Shown in pieces: positions 40,483 through 50,578 of a stretch of DNA of 64,000 nucleotides. Origin of the DNA: Lepidostoma basale (lineage: Eukaryota > Arthropoda > Insecta > Trichoptera > Lepidostomatidae); NCBI GenBank assembly GCA_022606425.2, contig JAHDVF020000730.1, positions 277,845 through 341,844 of the forward strand, read 5' to 3'. Numbering within the stretch: the first letter of the stretch is position 1; each line of letters opens with the position of its first letter. A program made the position numbers and the translations under genes. A model generated the notes under the pieces. That model was given only the letters and a program-made list of their open reading frames with translations. It made no database searches and was not told where the DNA came from.

Positions 40483-40524
40483 CTCCGCGGGATGGACGGA
40501 AGTAGCGCGCCCACTTCCCGTGTG
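40483..40524 (-). CDS. Membrane-protein gene, small exon 2
   Basis: In a GC-rich island on the minus strand, acceptor cttttgtttag then 42 bp reading (R)TREVGALLPSIPR(R), then donor CGGAG|gtcggt. This choice keeps phase on both sides: exon 1 ends with two bases (CG) and exon 3 needs AG|G. A longer version to the donor GCAAG|gtgaac (ending 40393) is open in all three frames but gives the wrong phase for exon 3 when entered from exon 1. The exon call is plausible; its right boundary is inferred from phase. Confidence 0.6.
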
Positions 40525-40699
40525 CTAAACAAAAGGGTAATCTCGGAACAATTGAACGAAGACTAACTGAATGCCCAATAACCTTTGAAATGATACATGA
40601 TCAATGGTCTGGCAAACCCGTATGTGAAGGCGTCATGAAGTTGACATAACGTTTTACCGTCGGTGTGATAATAAAAAAAAAAAACCTACGTTTACTTAT

Positions 40700-41168
40700 A
40701 CTTATAAGTATACATTCACAAAAAATATTTGTAATCATTCTGGTCAATTCTTTGGCATATAGATAGGAGTGATATCTCCAGGCGGCTTCTAAACAATGCG
40801 CTTATGGCGATAGCCTTCACACTGTGTTAATAAAGTAGTTCGCTAAAATGCTAAAAATTAATCTCCATAGATGGCGTTAGTGTGTGGATTATATAGATTA
40901 ATCTTAAAAAGATTAACATATGTAATCAAATCTACATAGATGGCGTATTGAAACTGACATGTGAAGATAAGCATAGATTTTTAACATATATACAACCTCC
41001 AAAGTTTGTCTTACATGGTTATAAAGAAATATGTGGAATGGGGAATGTTGTAATTACATAAAGCGTGCGCTTAACCCAACCAATGACAGGTCATAAGTCC
41101 TGTAAACACCTTGATCAACCATATTCAGTTTCCAGTTTGCATCTTCGTCTCTATTGAGATACAATTAT
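40700..41168 (+). repeat. Element Q, single-armed copy
   Basis: From ATAAGTATACATTCACAAAA to CGTCTCTATTGAGATACAAT, matching 45945-46408. Internal landmarks CCATAGATGGCGTTAG, AAGCGTGCGCTTAACCCAAC and ATGACAGGTCATAAGTCCTG. Lacks the inverted left arm. Confidence 0.8.
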
Positions 41169-41184
41169 ACTTATCTATTTTTAT

Positions 41185-41465
41185 TTTCTGGGTCCATCTA
41201 TCCTCACTCTGTCTCGCCACATGACCTGCCCATTGCCACTTCAGTCTCGCTAGTCGTTCCATGATGTCCCAGAAAATAATAAGGTGGAGACCATGCGAGA
41301 ATAGGAGAAACGTCGACGACATTGCTGCCGTGGGAGGGGGGGGTGGGGGAAATGTGGCTACGGCTGGCAGGAGATAGAGACGAGTGGAAGGGAAGGGAGG
41401 AGGCCTATGTCCAGCAGTGAACCGATAAGGGCTGATGAAGAAGAAGAAGAAAGAAGAAGAAGAAG
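41185..41465. mobile_element. LINE H, two fragments in opposite orientation
   Basis: 41190-41272 is minus (LARLKWQWAGHVARQSEDRW on that strand). 41275-41465 is plus, ending GAGGCCTATGTCCAGCAGTG then AAGAAGAAGAAG repeats. A poly-G run lies at 41334-41342. The head-to-head arrangement looks like 5' inversion or two insertions. Confidence 0.7.
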
Positions 41466-41479
41466 ATACTTATCTATGA

Positions 41480-41722
41480 TGATGACCTTCGTGGCCGAGT
41501 GGTAAGTGCATTGACTGGCATCCCGAAGGTTCCAGGTTCGATTCCCGGCGAGGGCAGTGTGATTGTCATACTGTCTCTTTGGTCTGGGGTAGAATTCACG
41601 TGACAATAAAATGGCGATAGATTAGCTACCTATCTCATGTCACGAGAATCACTATGATAGCTATAATACTCTTTACATCAATTTGGCTCATGCTGTCATG
41701 ATGTAAACAGCGATTCATAAAA
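41480..41722 (+). repeat. SINE T, full-length copy, tail type 1
   Basis: tRNA-like head: A box TGGCCGAGTGG (41492-41502) and B box GGTTCGATTCC (41535-41545), the internal RNA polymerase III promoter. Body CAGTGTGATTGTCATACTGT, ATAAAATGGCGATAGATTAG. End CTTTACATCAATTTGGCTCA, CTGTCATGATGTAA. The best-preserved copy. Confidence 0.92.
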
Positions 41723-41724
41723 AA

Positions 41725-41980
41725 AAGGTGACTCCAGTGGGAAGAGCAATTAGTCTGGTGAACGCGGTCTACTCCGAAATCGGCGTCTTTCACATAAGTT
41801 AAAGTACGTTCAGAGGAAAAATACTCTTGACTTTAGAGAGTATCTTGTCTTCCTAATGTCGAAAAATCTTTCATGAGTGTTTGGTATTATATTTATTATT
41901 TCACTTGTCCTTTATACATGCTTTAAATATTTATGCTGTTTGTGATGTCTGTTGAGTTAATAAACTGATTTGATTTGATC
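41725..41980 (+). mobile_element. Jockey-like LINE J-TTGAT, 3' end
   Basis: GGGAAGAGCAATTAGTCTGG, AAGTACGTTCAGAGGAAAAA and TTAATAAACTGATTTGATTT GATC. Confidence 0.8.
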
Positions 41981-41999
41981 AATGATCTTCTCTTCTCTG

Positions 42000-43115
42000 G
42001 TTTCAATCCTGGGATTGGTTTGCAGCAATTTCCTCCATTATTCTCTTCCACTTTTCCCTGTCTTGTGCGGCTCTTTTGAGATCTGCATATGATGAGCAGC
42101 GTACGTCCACCAACAGGTCCTCCAGGTACTCTCGGCGTGGGCGTCCCCTAGAGTTTGTCCCCTCGATCATACCCTCCATTATGGCATGCAAGAGACCTTC
42201 TTGACGTATGACATGGCCGATCCATCTTGCACGCCTTTCGGACAAGGTCCTGAGCAGGTGCCTTCCTCCTTCGATTCCTTGAAGAACTTCCTCATTCGTG
42301 ATGTGGTCTCTCCAGGAAATTCCAAAGAGTCTTCTATAGGACCACATCTCAAAAGCCTCTAGTCTCCGCTTATCCTTTTGGATAGGCACCATGTCTCGCA
42401 GCCGTACATCAAGACACTCCATACATAGGTCTTGATGAGGAGTATTCTCAGTTTTAGGTCTATATTATTTGATTCTATTATTTTCGACCTTTTATTAAAT
42501 GCAAGCCTAGCCTGATGTATACGGCTGTCGACCTCGCTCTTAGACCGACCGTCCCATGTTATTTTGCTCCCGAGGTAGACAAACTCCTTGGTGTTCTTTA
42601 GTGGAACTCCTGACATCACTACTCTCATCTGATGTTGCGTTCGGCCTACAGTCAGCAGCTTTGTTTTGTCCTTATTTATCTTCATGTTGTAGCTATCTTG
42701 AAGAATGTCTTGCAAAGTATCTAGGCCTCCTGCAGTTCCTCCTCACTTTCAGCAACCATAGCAATATCGTCAGCAAACCTTATCATGTCTATCTTTTGCC
42801 CGTGTATCCTTACACCTTCTCTGTGACTCATTCTCTCTCTCAAGTCGTCAATCGCATTCTGTATGTAAACGTTAAAAAGAGCAGGTGACAGAGAGCATCC
42901 CTGTCTTACCCCTTGTCTTATACTGGCTTCTTTTGTACCCTCGTCACATCTGATTATGGCGGCCTCATTCTTGTATAGCGCCTGGATTATTTGTCTATCT
43001 CTATATTTAATATCAATTTTTTTCAAGATCTCGAAGAGCTTCCTCCATTCCACCCTGTCGAAAGCCTTCTCCAGGTCTATGAATGCGATGTATGTGTTTT
43101 GGTTTTTTGGTTTAA
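42000..43115 (-). mobile_element. LINE M, reverse-transcriptase region
   Basis: Minus strand, three overlapping frame segments. 43110-42721: AFIDLEKAFDRVEWRKLFEI (motif A), RQGVRQGCSLSPALFNVYIQ (motif B), DMIRFADDIAMVAESEEELQ (motif C, FADD). 42715-42359: MKINKDKTKLLTVGRTQHQM, TKEFVYLGSKITWDGRSKSE, WSVLMYGCETW. 42422-42003: KRRLEAFEMWSYRRLFGISW, ARWIGHVIRQEGLLHAI, GTNSRGRPRREYLEDLLVDV and AAQDREKWKRIMEEIAANQS. All three catalytic RT motifs survive but two frameshifts break the protein. The endonuclease part is absent. Single copy in this window. Confidence 0.88.
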
Positions 43116-43119
43116 CTAA

Positions 43120-43376
43120 GAAGAAGTTTTACACGTGGAAATAATGGATAAGAAATTATATGTTAACGATGTATACGGAACTAGAAATAGAGGAAAACGT
43201 GGCATAATAAAATATTAAATGTCATCCTATTAAGGAGTCGGAGAAATCGACGTGCGTGCATGACACGATGTATGAATGTTGAAAAGCGAAAGTAGAATGT
43301 CAGGAAAGAACAGTGTGGCCGTCCATTCTTTCTGTCTACCATTATAATAGCGTGAAGGTTAGTTAGTTAGTTAAGA
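43120..43376 (+). mobile_element. L-GTTA LINE, 3' end
   Basis: AATGGATAAGAAATTATATG, TCGGAGAAATCGACGTGCGT, ATGTCAGGAAAGAACAGTGT, GCGTGAAGGTTAGTTAGTTA. Confidence 0.8.
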
Positions 43377-43834
43377 ATAAGTATTATTCCCACGAGTCAG
43401 AATGATATATGATATAGTTGCATGCATGTAGGGAGTCCGTTGGGAGGGCGTCCGTTCAATTAGTCCATTGTCATAATAATAAAAAAGATGATTAATTATC
43501 CGTTTCGCTAAATGAGTCATCGTGTGTCCACTGCAAGCGTCCACGTGGCGACAGATCGTAACATTGGCCACGCCACGTGAACTGATTAATGCAACTGATA
43601 TGTAAGTACACAAATAAAAATAAATACGCATAATGCGATACTATATTATAATAGCCATGTGCGTATGCAATAAAGCACGGGTTAGACAAGTACGTCGTAG
43701 TTCTTATATACTTGTAAATAACATTACGTATTAATATGCGTATAATATCCCTGGCTCAATCCCACTGCATTTCTCTTAGCGTGACGAGAACCGATTGCAA
43801 CTTCGAACAAATGAAAACTTAAATATATAACTAG
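43377..43834. other. No recognisable feature
   Basis: Contains short ORFs on the minus strand (43371-43689) without similarity or splice context. Confidence 0.4.
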
Positions 43835-44252
43835 CTAACTTACTATCACGCCGCCTCCCCGGAGGTGTAGGCAGAAAGAATAGAACGCCAAACTGTTCTG
43901 TCCCGACATACTTCTCTCGTTTCCTCTACATTCATATGCACGCACGTCGATTTCTCCGACTCCTCACGTGACCGACATTTAATATTTGATTGATTTGATC
44001 GTGCCACGTTTTCCTCGTCGTTTACATAAACCTTCCATTAACCATTCTCTCTTCACTCATTCCTTCCATGTATTCAAACTATCTTCACGACCCTTTTATT
44101 ATTTTGTTCATAACACTTTCATTCGCACCGCATTCACTTCTTACACTTGCATTTGCCACTCTATCATATACAGATTTACTATACATTCGTCCTCCTTCAT
44201 CCTTCTTTTGCCAGTTCATGCTTCACTTCCATATGTAAGCGAAGCATGGAAC
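43835..44252 (-). mobile_element. L-GTTA LINE, 3' 410 bp
   Basis: CTAACTTACTATCACGCCGC, GGAGGTGTAGGCAGAAAGAA through TTCATGCTTCACTTCCATAT. Confidence 0.82.
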
Positions 44253-44505
44253 CAATCACGCCGTCTCTCCGAAAGGGTAGGCAGAAAGAATGGACCACCT
44301 CACTGATCCTTCCTGATATACTTCTCATGCTTCCTCAACATTCAAAACATAATTTTATTTATCATTCTTTCTTCAATCATTATTTCCATGTGTCTAAATT
44401 GTCTTAATGATCCTTTCATTATTTTGCTCATAGCACTTTCATTCTCACTGCATTCACTTTTTATATTTTCATTCGACACTCTATCATACACATATTTCGC
44501 CATTT
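44253..44505 (-). mobile_element. L-GTTA LINE, second copy in tandem
   Basis: ACCAATCACGCCGTCTCTCC, AAGGGTAGGCAGAAAGAATG and TATTTTCATTCGACACTCTA. Lies next to the previous copy in the same orientation, with an internal deletion. Confidence 0.78.
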
Positions 44506-44597
44506 TATAGAGTCACCGTGTTTCAGGTGGGTATCTTCGGAAGCGCCAGTGAGTTTAAATTCGCTCTCCTGTTCAATTGACCAAAATCAATGCAATT

Positions 44598-45105
44598 AAT
44601 TAAAATCAGTTTATTATCTAAAAAGATATTATAAACAAAATTTAATTTAATGTCATCTAGTGAGAACAGGTAAAATACAATACATAATACCAAGAACGCA
44701 TGAGAGATGGTTCGACTTTAGAAAGACAATATACTCTCTAAAGTCAAGAGTATTTGTCTACTGAACATAATTTCACTAATATTAAAGACGTTGATATTCG
44801 AGGAGATCGTGTTCATCTGACTGTTTGCTCTTCCCATCGGCGTCACCAGAGGCACGTTGGCGGCCGGTAGGTAAAATAATCGATGCTGTCGCTGTCAGAT
44901 TGCAGATACCAACATCAATATGTTAATAGTAATGTCGGTGGATAAAGAAATTCATGATCATCATCCCTGGTATCTGAGGAAGACTCTCCTTCATGGTTGT
45001 GGGTCCTCATATGGCTAAAGAGTTCCCAATAATAAAGTCTTTCCATAAACTTTATATTGTGTGTAATATGTTTTAAGAAATAAACTGATTTAATTTGATT
45101 TGATT
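44598..45105. mobile_element. Jockey-like LINE J-TTGAT, two 3' ends facing each other
   Basis: 44598-44920 is minus (AAAATCAGTTTATTATCTAA, AACGCATGAGAGATGGTTCG, TCTCTAAAGTCAAGAGTATT). 45000-45105 is plus, ending AAGAAATAAACTGATTTAAT TTGATTTGATT. The two lie about 80 bp apart. Confidence 0.75.
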
Positions 45106-45345
45106 CGCTCCTGGACTCACACGCTCCATGCGATCAATATGTCGAAACCAACGCACCGATCCATTCTTTCTTCGTAAAATTTTGTTCATTAAACTCACTT
45201 TTTCACTCTACGTTCCATTCTGATATCAGATCAGATGATCTTACCTCTTCCCCATTTATACTGCTCTCATAATTCTTCTGCCAGTTCAATGCTTCGCTTT
45301 CACACATAAAGGTTGGAACCAGAACTCCATTGCGAACGGCCATTT
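45106..45345 (-). mobile_element. L-GTTA LINE, middle fragment
   Basis: GAAACCAACGCACCGATCCA, CTTCTGCCAGTTCAATGCTT and AGAACTCCATTGCGAACGGC correspond to the WFGH to SRINAVE region; the minus strand gives CESEALNWQKNYESSINGEE. Confidence 0.75.
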
Positions 45346-45801
45346 TTATGTACGTATTAAATGAAAAATTATAACAATTTATAAACAAATATTTACGTTT
45401 TGGTTTTTTGCAGACTGAACTCAGGCACATATTTACATATATGACGATAATATGAATTTCTGATAAGAATTATTTGTTTTATGATTTTCTTATGTGGTTT
45501 TATTGCATTCGCTTTTGACCATAACCGTTACGTTTCCAACACATTACAACGTTGAATAATTTATTATGCCAGCATTTCAGACACGTTTTATGACCAAAAC
45601 ATTATATCCTTGCTTCGCTAACTAATCATTCATAACCTTAGGTAACGTTGCCAATCAAATAAAATAAAAATAAATGTAAAGAATTTACGATGTCATAAAT
45701 ATTTAATGTAAACAAGCCATCGGATATATTCAAAAATATATGCAGGTGTTGGTCTTAGCAACCAAAAAACATTTTAATGAGAAATATATAATATAAATTA
45801 A
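45346..45801. other. AT-rich, no feature
   Basis: Nothing supported. Confidence 0.45.
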
Positions 45802-45814
45802 GTGTTATATTAGA

Positions 45815-46483
45815 TTGTATCTCAATAGAGACGAAGACGCAAACTGGAAACTGAATATGGATGATCAAGGTGTTTACAGGACTTATGACCTGTCATTGGT
45901 TGGGTTAAGCGCACGCTTTATGTAATTACAACATTCATAAGTATATTCATAAGTATACATTCACAAAAATATTTGTAATGATTCTGGTCAATTCTTTGGC
46001 ATATAAGATAGGAATAATACTCCAGGCGACTTCTAACAATACGCTAATAGGCGATAGCCTACGCATTGTGTTAATAAAGTAGTTTGCTAAATGCTAAAAA
46101 TCATTCTCCATAGATGGCGTTAGTGGGTGGATTATATAGGTTAATCTTAAAAAGATTGATAAGTATAATCAAATCTACATAGATGGCTAATTAAACTGAC
46201 ACGTGAAGATAAGTATGGATTTAGAGTATATATACAACTTACAAAAATTTATCATGCATGATCATAATAACAAAAGTGGAATGGGGAATGTTGTAATTAC
46301 ATAAAGCGTGCGCTTAACCCAACCAATGACAGGTCATAAGTCCTGTAAACACCTTGATCATCCATATTCAGTTTCCAGTTTACGTCTTCGTCTCTATTGA
46401 GATACAATTAAATTTGAATTAACCACCCATGGGTGAAAATCCAGGATTCGTACACAGGTATAAGTATACATTCACAAAAATAT
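45815..46483 (+). mobile_element. Element Q with long inverted arm and target-site duplication
   Basis: Arms 45814-45935 and 46287-46408, 122 bp each, differ at a single base. An asymmetric 75-bp tail follows the right arm (AAAATCCAGGATTCGTACAC, TAAGTATACATTCAC). A 13-bp direct repeat GTGTTATATTAGA flanks the whole (45802-45814 and 46484-46496), so the unit moved as one piece. Non-coding. An inverted 5' piece plus a direct unit is the layout of Penelope-like insertions; a foldback DNA element is the alternative. Confidence 0.8.
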
Positions 46484-46496
46484 GTGTTATATTAGA

Positions 46497-47035
46497 ACCA
46501 ACTAACGAGCAACACGAGAGCCAGTCGCCTAACATGGATTGAGCACGTATGCTCAGTCGGAAAGACCAGAGCAATTAAGACCCTGTACGCTTCAAGATCG
46601 ACCGGAGAAAGACATCTAGGAAGGCCTAGACAGTGCCTATTGGATAATGTGTTGGCTGATCTGGCTTACTTACTTACTTCCTTAGACAGCCGTTGTCGTC
46701 CACTGCTGGACATAGGCCTCCCCCATACTTCTCCACGTATCCCTATTTTGTGCCTTTTGCATCGAATCGCCAGCAATTCTGCCAATGTCATCGGACCATC
46801 GTGTGGGGGGTCTCCCTCTGTTTCGTTTGTCTTCGCGGGGTCTCCACTCTACCACCATTCATCTATCGTCTACCAATATGGCAACATGTCCCGCAAATGA
46901 CCATTTAAGCTTCGCTACCCTTGCGACGACATCTGTCACTCTGATCTGGCTAGGTCGGGCGAATCGGACTGTTGGGTCCAAAAGGTGCAGGATCGAAGAG
47001 GTTGGAAGAACATCGTCAAGGAGCTAAAACTCTTC
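46497..47035 (+). mobile_element. LINE N, C-terminus, split by LINE H
   Basis: 46520-46655 encodes SRLTWIEHVCSVGKTRAIKT and STGERHLGRPRQCLLDNVLA. After the insertion the frame continues ARSGESDCWVQKVQDRRGWK NIVKELK (46952-47030). Resembles LINE C-termini (GRPxxRWxDxVxxDL...AQDRxxWRxIV). Confidence 0.7.
46667..46940 (-). mobile_element. LINE H, 5'-truncated copy with target-site duplication
   Basis: Perfect 11-bp duplication CTGATCTGGCT (46656-46666 and 46941-46951). The tail on the plus side is TACTTACTTAC, so the 3' repeat of this copy is AAGT rather than AAG. Body CCACTGCTGGACATAGGCCT, ATCGGACCATCGTGTGGGGG. Removing it restores the LINE N frame. Confidence 0.92.
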
Positions 47036-47039
47036 AATA

Positions 47040-47340
47040 GTTGTGTGGGAGTGGGAAGATTAATCCCGTACATCCAGCTAGCCTATGGCGCTAGTATGCT
47101 GGCAGTAGCACAGCGCCCCCTGGAGACAAGGACCCCGTCTTTGTTCCTAGCTTACTACCGCGTCTTCCAGACAGGCAACACGTATTCACACGCACGCTCT
47201 CGCTTTAGCTATTGTTTATACACTTGTGTTTGTGCTGCAATAAACAACAGTTTACCAACCTGTGACATTTCATCTGTACAACCGAACATATTCACAATTT
47301 CAGTTGTATAGCCATAGGAAGCAAGTATTAGAACCAACTT
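47040..47340 (+). repeat. Possible solo LTR
   Basis: A GC-moderate block TGTGGGAGTGGGAAGATTAA with downstream CAATAAACAACAGTTTACCA (polyA-signal-like), bracketed by AGTTG on both sides (about 47038 and 47354). The ends are not a clean TG...CA, so this is tentative. Confidence 0.3.
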
Positions 47341-47844
47341 ATCTATATGTATAGTTGGTAAGCGGCTACCAGCGTTCAGCGTAACATTTCCAAAAATGCA
47401 GTGTTGTAGTTTCTGAAAACATATCTTAACGGAAAAAAAAACATAATAAAGGAGAAGACGAAGAAAAATCATTAACGAATATGTACGTATTTTATTATAA
47501 TAAGAAAACATGAAACTTTTTATATAATTGATAATCAAATTAAAGATTTAGGGATTTTAAAGTATCCATAGCAGCCTCCGAAATAAATACATTATAATGG
47601 TAAAAATAATTCGGGAAACTAATTATACGGAGTATGGCAATACTAATCTATTGTTGGTATTCAATATGGCAATATGGTTGGTATATCAATCCAAATTTGA
47701 TAACTTTAAATAAAAATTGGACGCACAGTATGGGTATAACGTTAAAAGCAATTAGGAAATATGAATAATTAATTGAATTGTTGTTTGAATAATAATGTTT
47801 ATGTTGACAAATGTGGGATAATGTTTTGGGTGGATCTTTTGGCA
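47341..47844. other. No recognisable feature
   Basis: AT-rich; nothing supported. Confidence 0.4.
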
Positions 47845-47933
47845 TACGAAGGCTAAGATCTCCCTTGAGGTGATTACATCACAAAAACGGCGCTTTAAAA
47901 GTTAGCATATTATTATTATTATTATCTGTTATA
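47845..47933 (+). mobile_element. L2-like LINE, 3' end with ATT tail
   Basis: CCCTTGAGGTGATTACATCA, CAAAAACGGCGCTTTAAAAG, TTAGCATATTATTATTATT. Exact reverse of 3528-3595. Confidence 0.8.
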
Positions 47934-48149
47934 TTAGGAAGAATTCTGATTTTGAAAATTTGGTTTGGTTCATTTGGTGCTCCCGTGAATTTGGAGAAAT
48001 TACGTGTATAAGTGAATTGTTTTGGTCAATTTGATTGTTGCCGCACTTTATAATAGTTAATTGTGAGACGTAATACGTTTTTACTGTTTTGATGTCAAAA
48101 TTATACAAGTTTTTTCGTTTATATAAAGAATTTTGACAGGTGTAAAAAT

Positions 48150-48748
48150 AAATTTGTTCCAATGACAATTTGAATAATTTCTTCAATATTCTTTCAAAGT
48201 TCTTGCTGGTGTTGGTTGGTTTTAAGTGCCTAATTACTGCCAAATAAAAAAGTGGATACGTGGAACATTAATTAAATCATATAACAGCTAATTTAAAAAA
48301 ACGGTGGATACGTGTAACGTAAATTAAATAAACACAAAAGTCCGGATCGTCCATGTCAACATGTGCAACATCGGAAAAACATTATGTGTTATTACATTAT
48401 GTGCTAAATTTAAAAAACGGTGGATTCGTGGAACATAAATTAAATAGACAAATGTTCACCATCTAAAAATAACATTTTGTATTAATTATTTTTATTTTGT
48501 TATTTTTTTTTTTTTATATCATTGTATTTTATATTATTTGTTTTAGATTTATTTTGTGGATGTCGGAAGATCGAAGTGTGCGCGGGAGATGCCTATTGGT
48601 GGCGATGAGGTTCGCAACCCATCACACCGCGTCTCCCGCGGGGCGAAAAGAGAAGGATGGAGTGCCGCATCAGTAAAAGTGTGACAGTCCATTCTTTCTG
48701 CCTACCCTTTCGGGGAGACGGCGTGATGGTTAGTTAGTTAGTTAGTTA
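48150..48748 (+). mobile_element. Element S, long copy (copy 3)
   Basis: Matches the reverse of 57107-57690 over about 600 bp. The 5' part has three spaced repeats of the type GTGGATACGTGTAACGTAAA (near 48250, 48303 and 48420). The 3' part has GCGGGAGATGCCTATTGGTG, CCATCACACCGCGTCTCCCG, CTTTCGGGGAGACGGCGTGA and four GTTA repeats. No ORF. The full-length S is therefore at least 600 bp. Confidence 0.88.
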
Positions 48749-48784
48749 TATTAGAAGAATCGTGTTAAATAATCAAATTTATAA

Positions 48785-48841
48785 AAAAATACTTTGTATT
48801 TAACAATGACACGGTGGTTAAATACAAAGTGTTTTTATTAT
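48785..48841. repeat. Small hairpin
   Basis: AATACTTTGTATTTAAC and GTTAAATACAAAGTGTT, 17-bp arms with a 12-base loop. Confidence 0.6.
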
Positions 48842-50224
48842 TTTATACATATAAGTTTAAAATGTCTAACCACAGAGTACTTCATAAGAAAATAATAATT
48901 TTTGCAATCTTCACATCATAAGTACGATAGATTACCATACAAGTGGATTTCATTCCGAGAGTTTCAGTACATGTAAATGAACGCATAACTCATTTATACT
49001 GAACTCACTGTATGTAATACAATTGATATGTATAAATAAAACATTCACCCGTATTTATGATCTTGGAAACTTGTTTTTTTTTCGATTTCTCCGTATTTAC
49101 CGGTACTCAGAGCGATTGTACGTATGCATAAAGAGTCGGATTCAATTCTCTCACTACAGGCGCCTTCAATAGTCCCACAGTATCATTATTACTGAAAAGA
49201 AAATTTAATTTACCGGCAAACTATTAATCTGCAAGTCGCGACACAATAAGCGAGAAGAAAACTAGAAATTTTCAACGAGAGAAAAAATAATCAGATTCTA
49301 TGCAAAATGATGACTGTTTCACAGAATTGAGATGTCTATGAATTGGCAATGGTTTGTTATTACACGGAGTGAACTGTTAATAATACGCGTTGTAAAGAAG
49401 GAGTTTGACAGTTAGCAAAAGAAATATAATTTTGTCTATGGAATATGCGCAGCTACGAATTTCTCTTCTTTTTAAGCAATATCCCGTGTATTAGGAGATG
49501 GCATTCCTGATTGAATTTTGCTAGGATTCTCATCTTGGGTCATTCCGCTGTCTATTTTTGACGGTTGAAATTCAAGTCGTCGGAGATCGACCCGGTCCAT
49601 TTCTTTCCACTTCTAGTTGTATAGGTTTTTGGACGATGTGGTCTTCGCCTCTTCTGCATATATATGCACGTAGACGTAGACGCACCATCATAGACGACTC
49701 TCCCTTGCATTTTCCATCACAGGGATCGTACGTTAAATGGTTCAATATTCATGATTAAAAAAAAATGTAAAAAAGGAATTAATAGAATTTAATCGTAACA
49801 GGAAGGGAAAGGTTCTGAGAAGGATATCTTTCTTAAAAATATGCTTTCAAAATGTTAACGTAAGACGTCAAGTAACGTAAATATCCTTGAGTGTAATAAA
49901 TTATCCGCAAACGCCCATTCAACAAAACGTCAAAAAATCCTTTCATCTACGAATATACAACATTAATCTATTTGAGAAATGCTATATCTATGTAAATGTT
50001 GTCACTTGTATTCAGTTTAAATTTAATTTACAAATCTATGGTTCTTGTACAAACAAATTTTGGTTAGTTTATATTATTCTACCTGTGTAAAGATACTTGT
50101 AAAATACCTTCGAATCAAATCGAAAAAGATAAACTCAAAAGTGAAGAACATAGATTTAATGTAAAGTTTCTCAGAACGAGTATAACGTGCTATTCGATAA
50201 GTATCTATTAATGATGGCTAGCTA
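48842..50224. other. Apparently unique AT-rich sequence, no feature
   Basis: About 1.4 kb in intron 1 without recognisable repeats. ORFs at 49558-49758 and 49887-50090 have no supporting signal. Confidence 0.45.
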
Positions 50225-50515
50225 ACTGTGGAGATACCTATACGAAGAGGAGTCCGTCAGGGTGATAGTATATCTCAAAAATTATTTACTCTCACCCTCA
50301 AATAGATGGACAAAACGCCTCCTTTATTGGGGTCGTAGGACTGTGACCCGAAACCCAGGATATCCCCATCTCCGATGGAAGGACGACATTAAAAAGAAAA
50401 CGTCGCCGGTGCGACATGGATGCGTTTTGCCCAAGATCGATCCATGAAAGCAGACGGAGGAGGCCTATGTCAAAGAGTAGGTTAATACAGGCAAATGATG
50501 ATGAAGATGAAGTTT
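50225..50515 (+). mobile_element. LINE H, internally deleted
   Basis: RT motif B, IPIRRGVRQGDSISQKLFTL, is joined directly to the C-terminus (RWTKRLLYWGRRTVTRNPGY, PHLRWKDDIKKKT). The YADD region and thumb are missing. Ends GAGGAGGCCTATGTCAAAGA with a GATGATGAAGATGAAG tail. Confidence 0.75.
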
Positions 50516-50578
50516 ATTAATGTATTAAAATAAACAAAATAAAAACATTTGTATTAGGAATATGTTTCATTATCTTAC

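Noticed and set aside
41485..41560. A tRNA gene
   Set aside because: A and B boxes are present, but the acceptor stem does not close and the same head is found with a long 3' body at several sites, so it is a tRNA-derived SINE.
45815..46483. Hammerhead motif in element Q (ACAGG...CCTGTC)
   Set aside because: A stem III-like hairpin followed by C is present, but there is no CUGANGA core or GAA next to it.
47040..47340. A confirmed LTR retrotransposon
   Set aside because: Polyadenylation-like signal and possible 5-bp flanks exist, but no canonical TG...CA ends, primer-binding site or coding region; kept only as a possible solo LTR.
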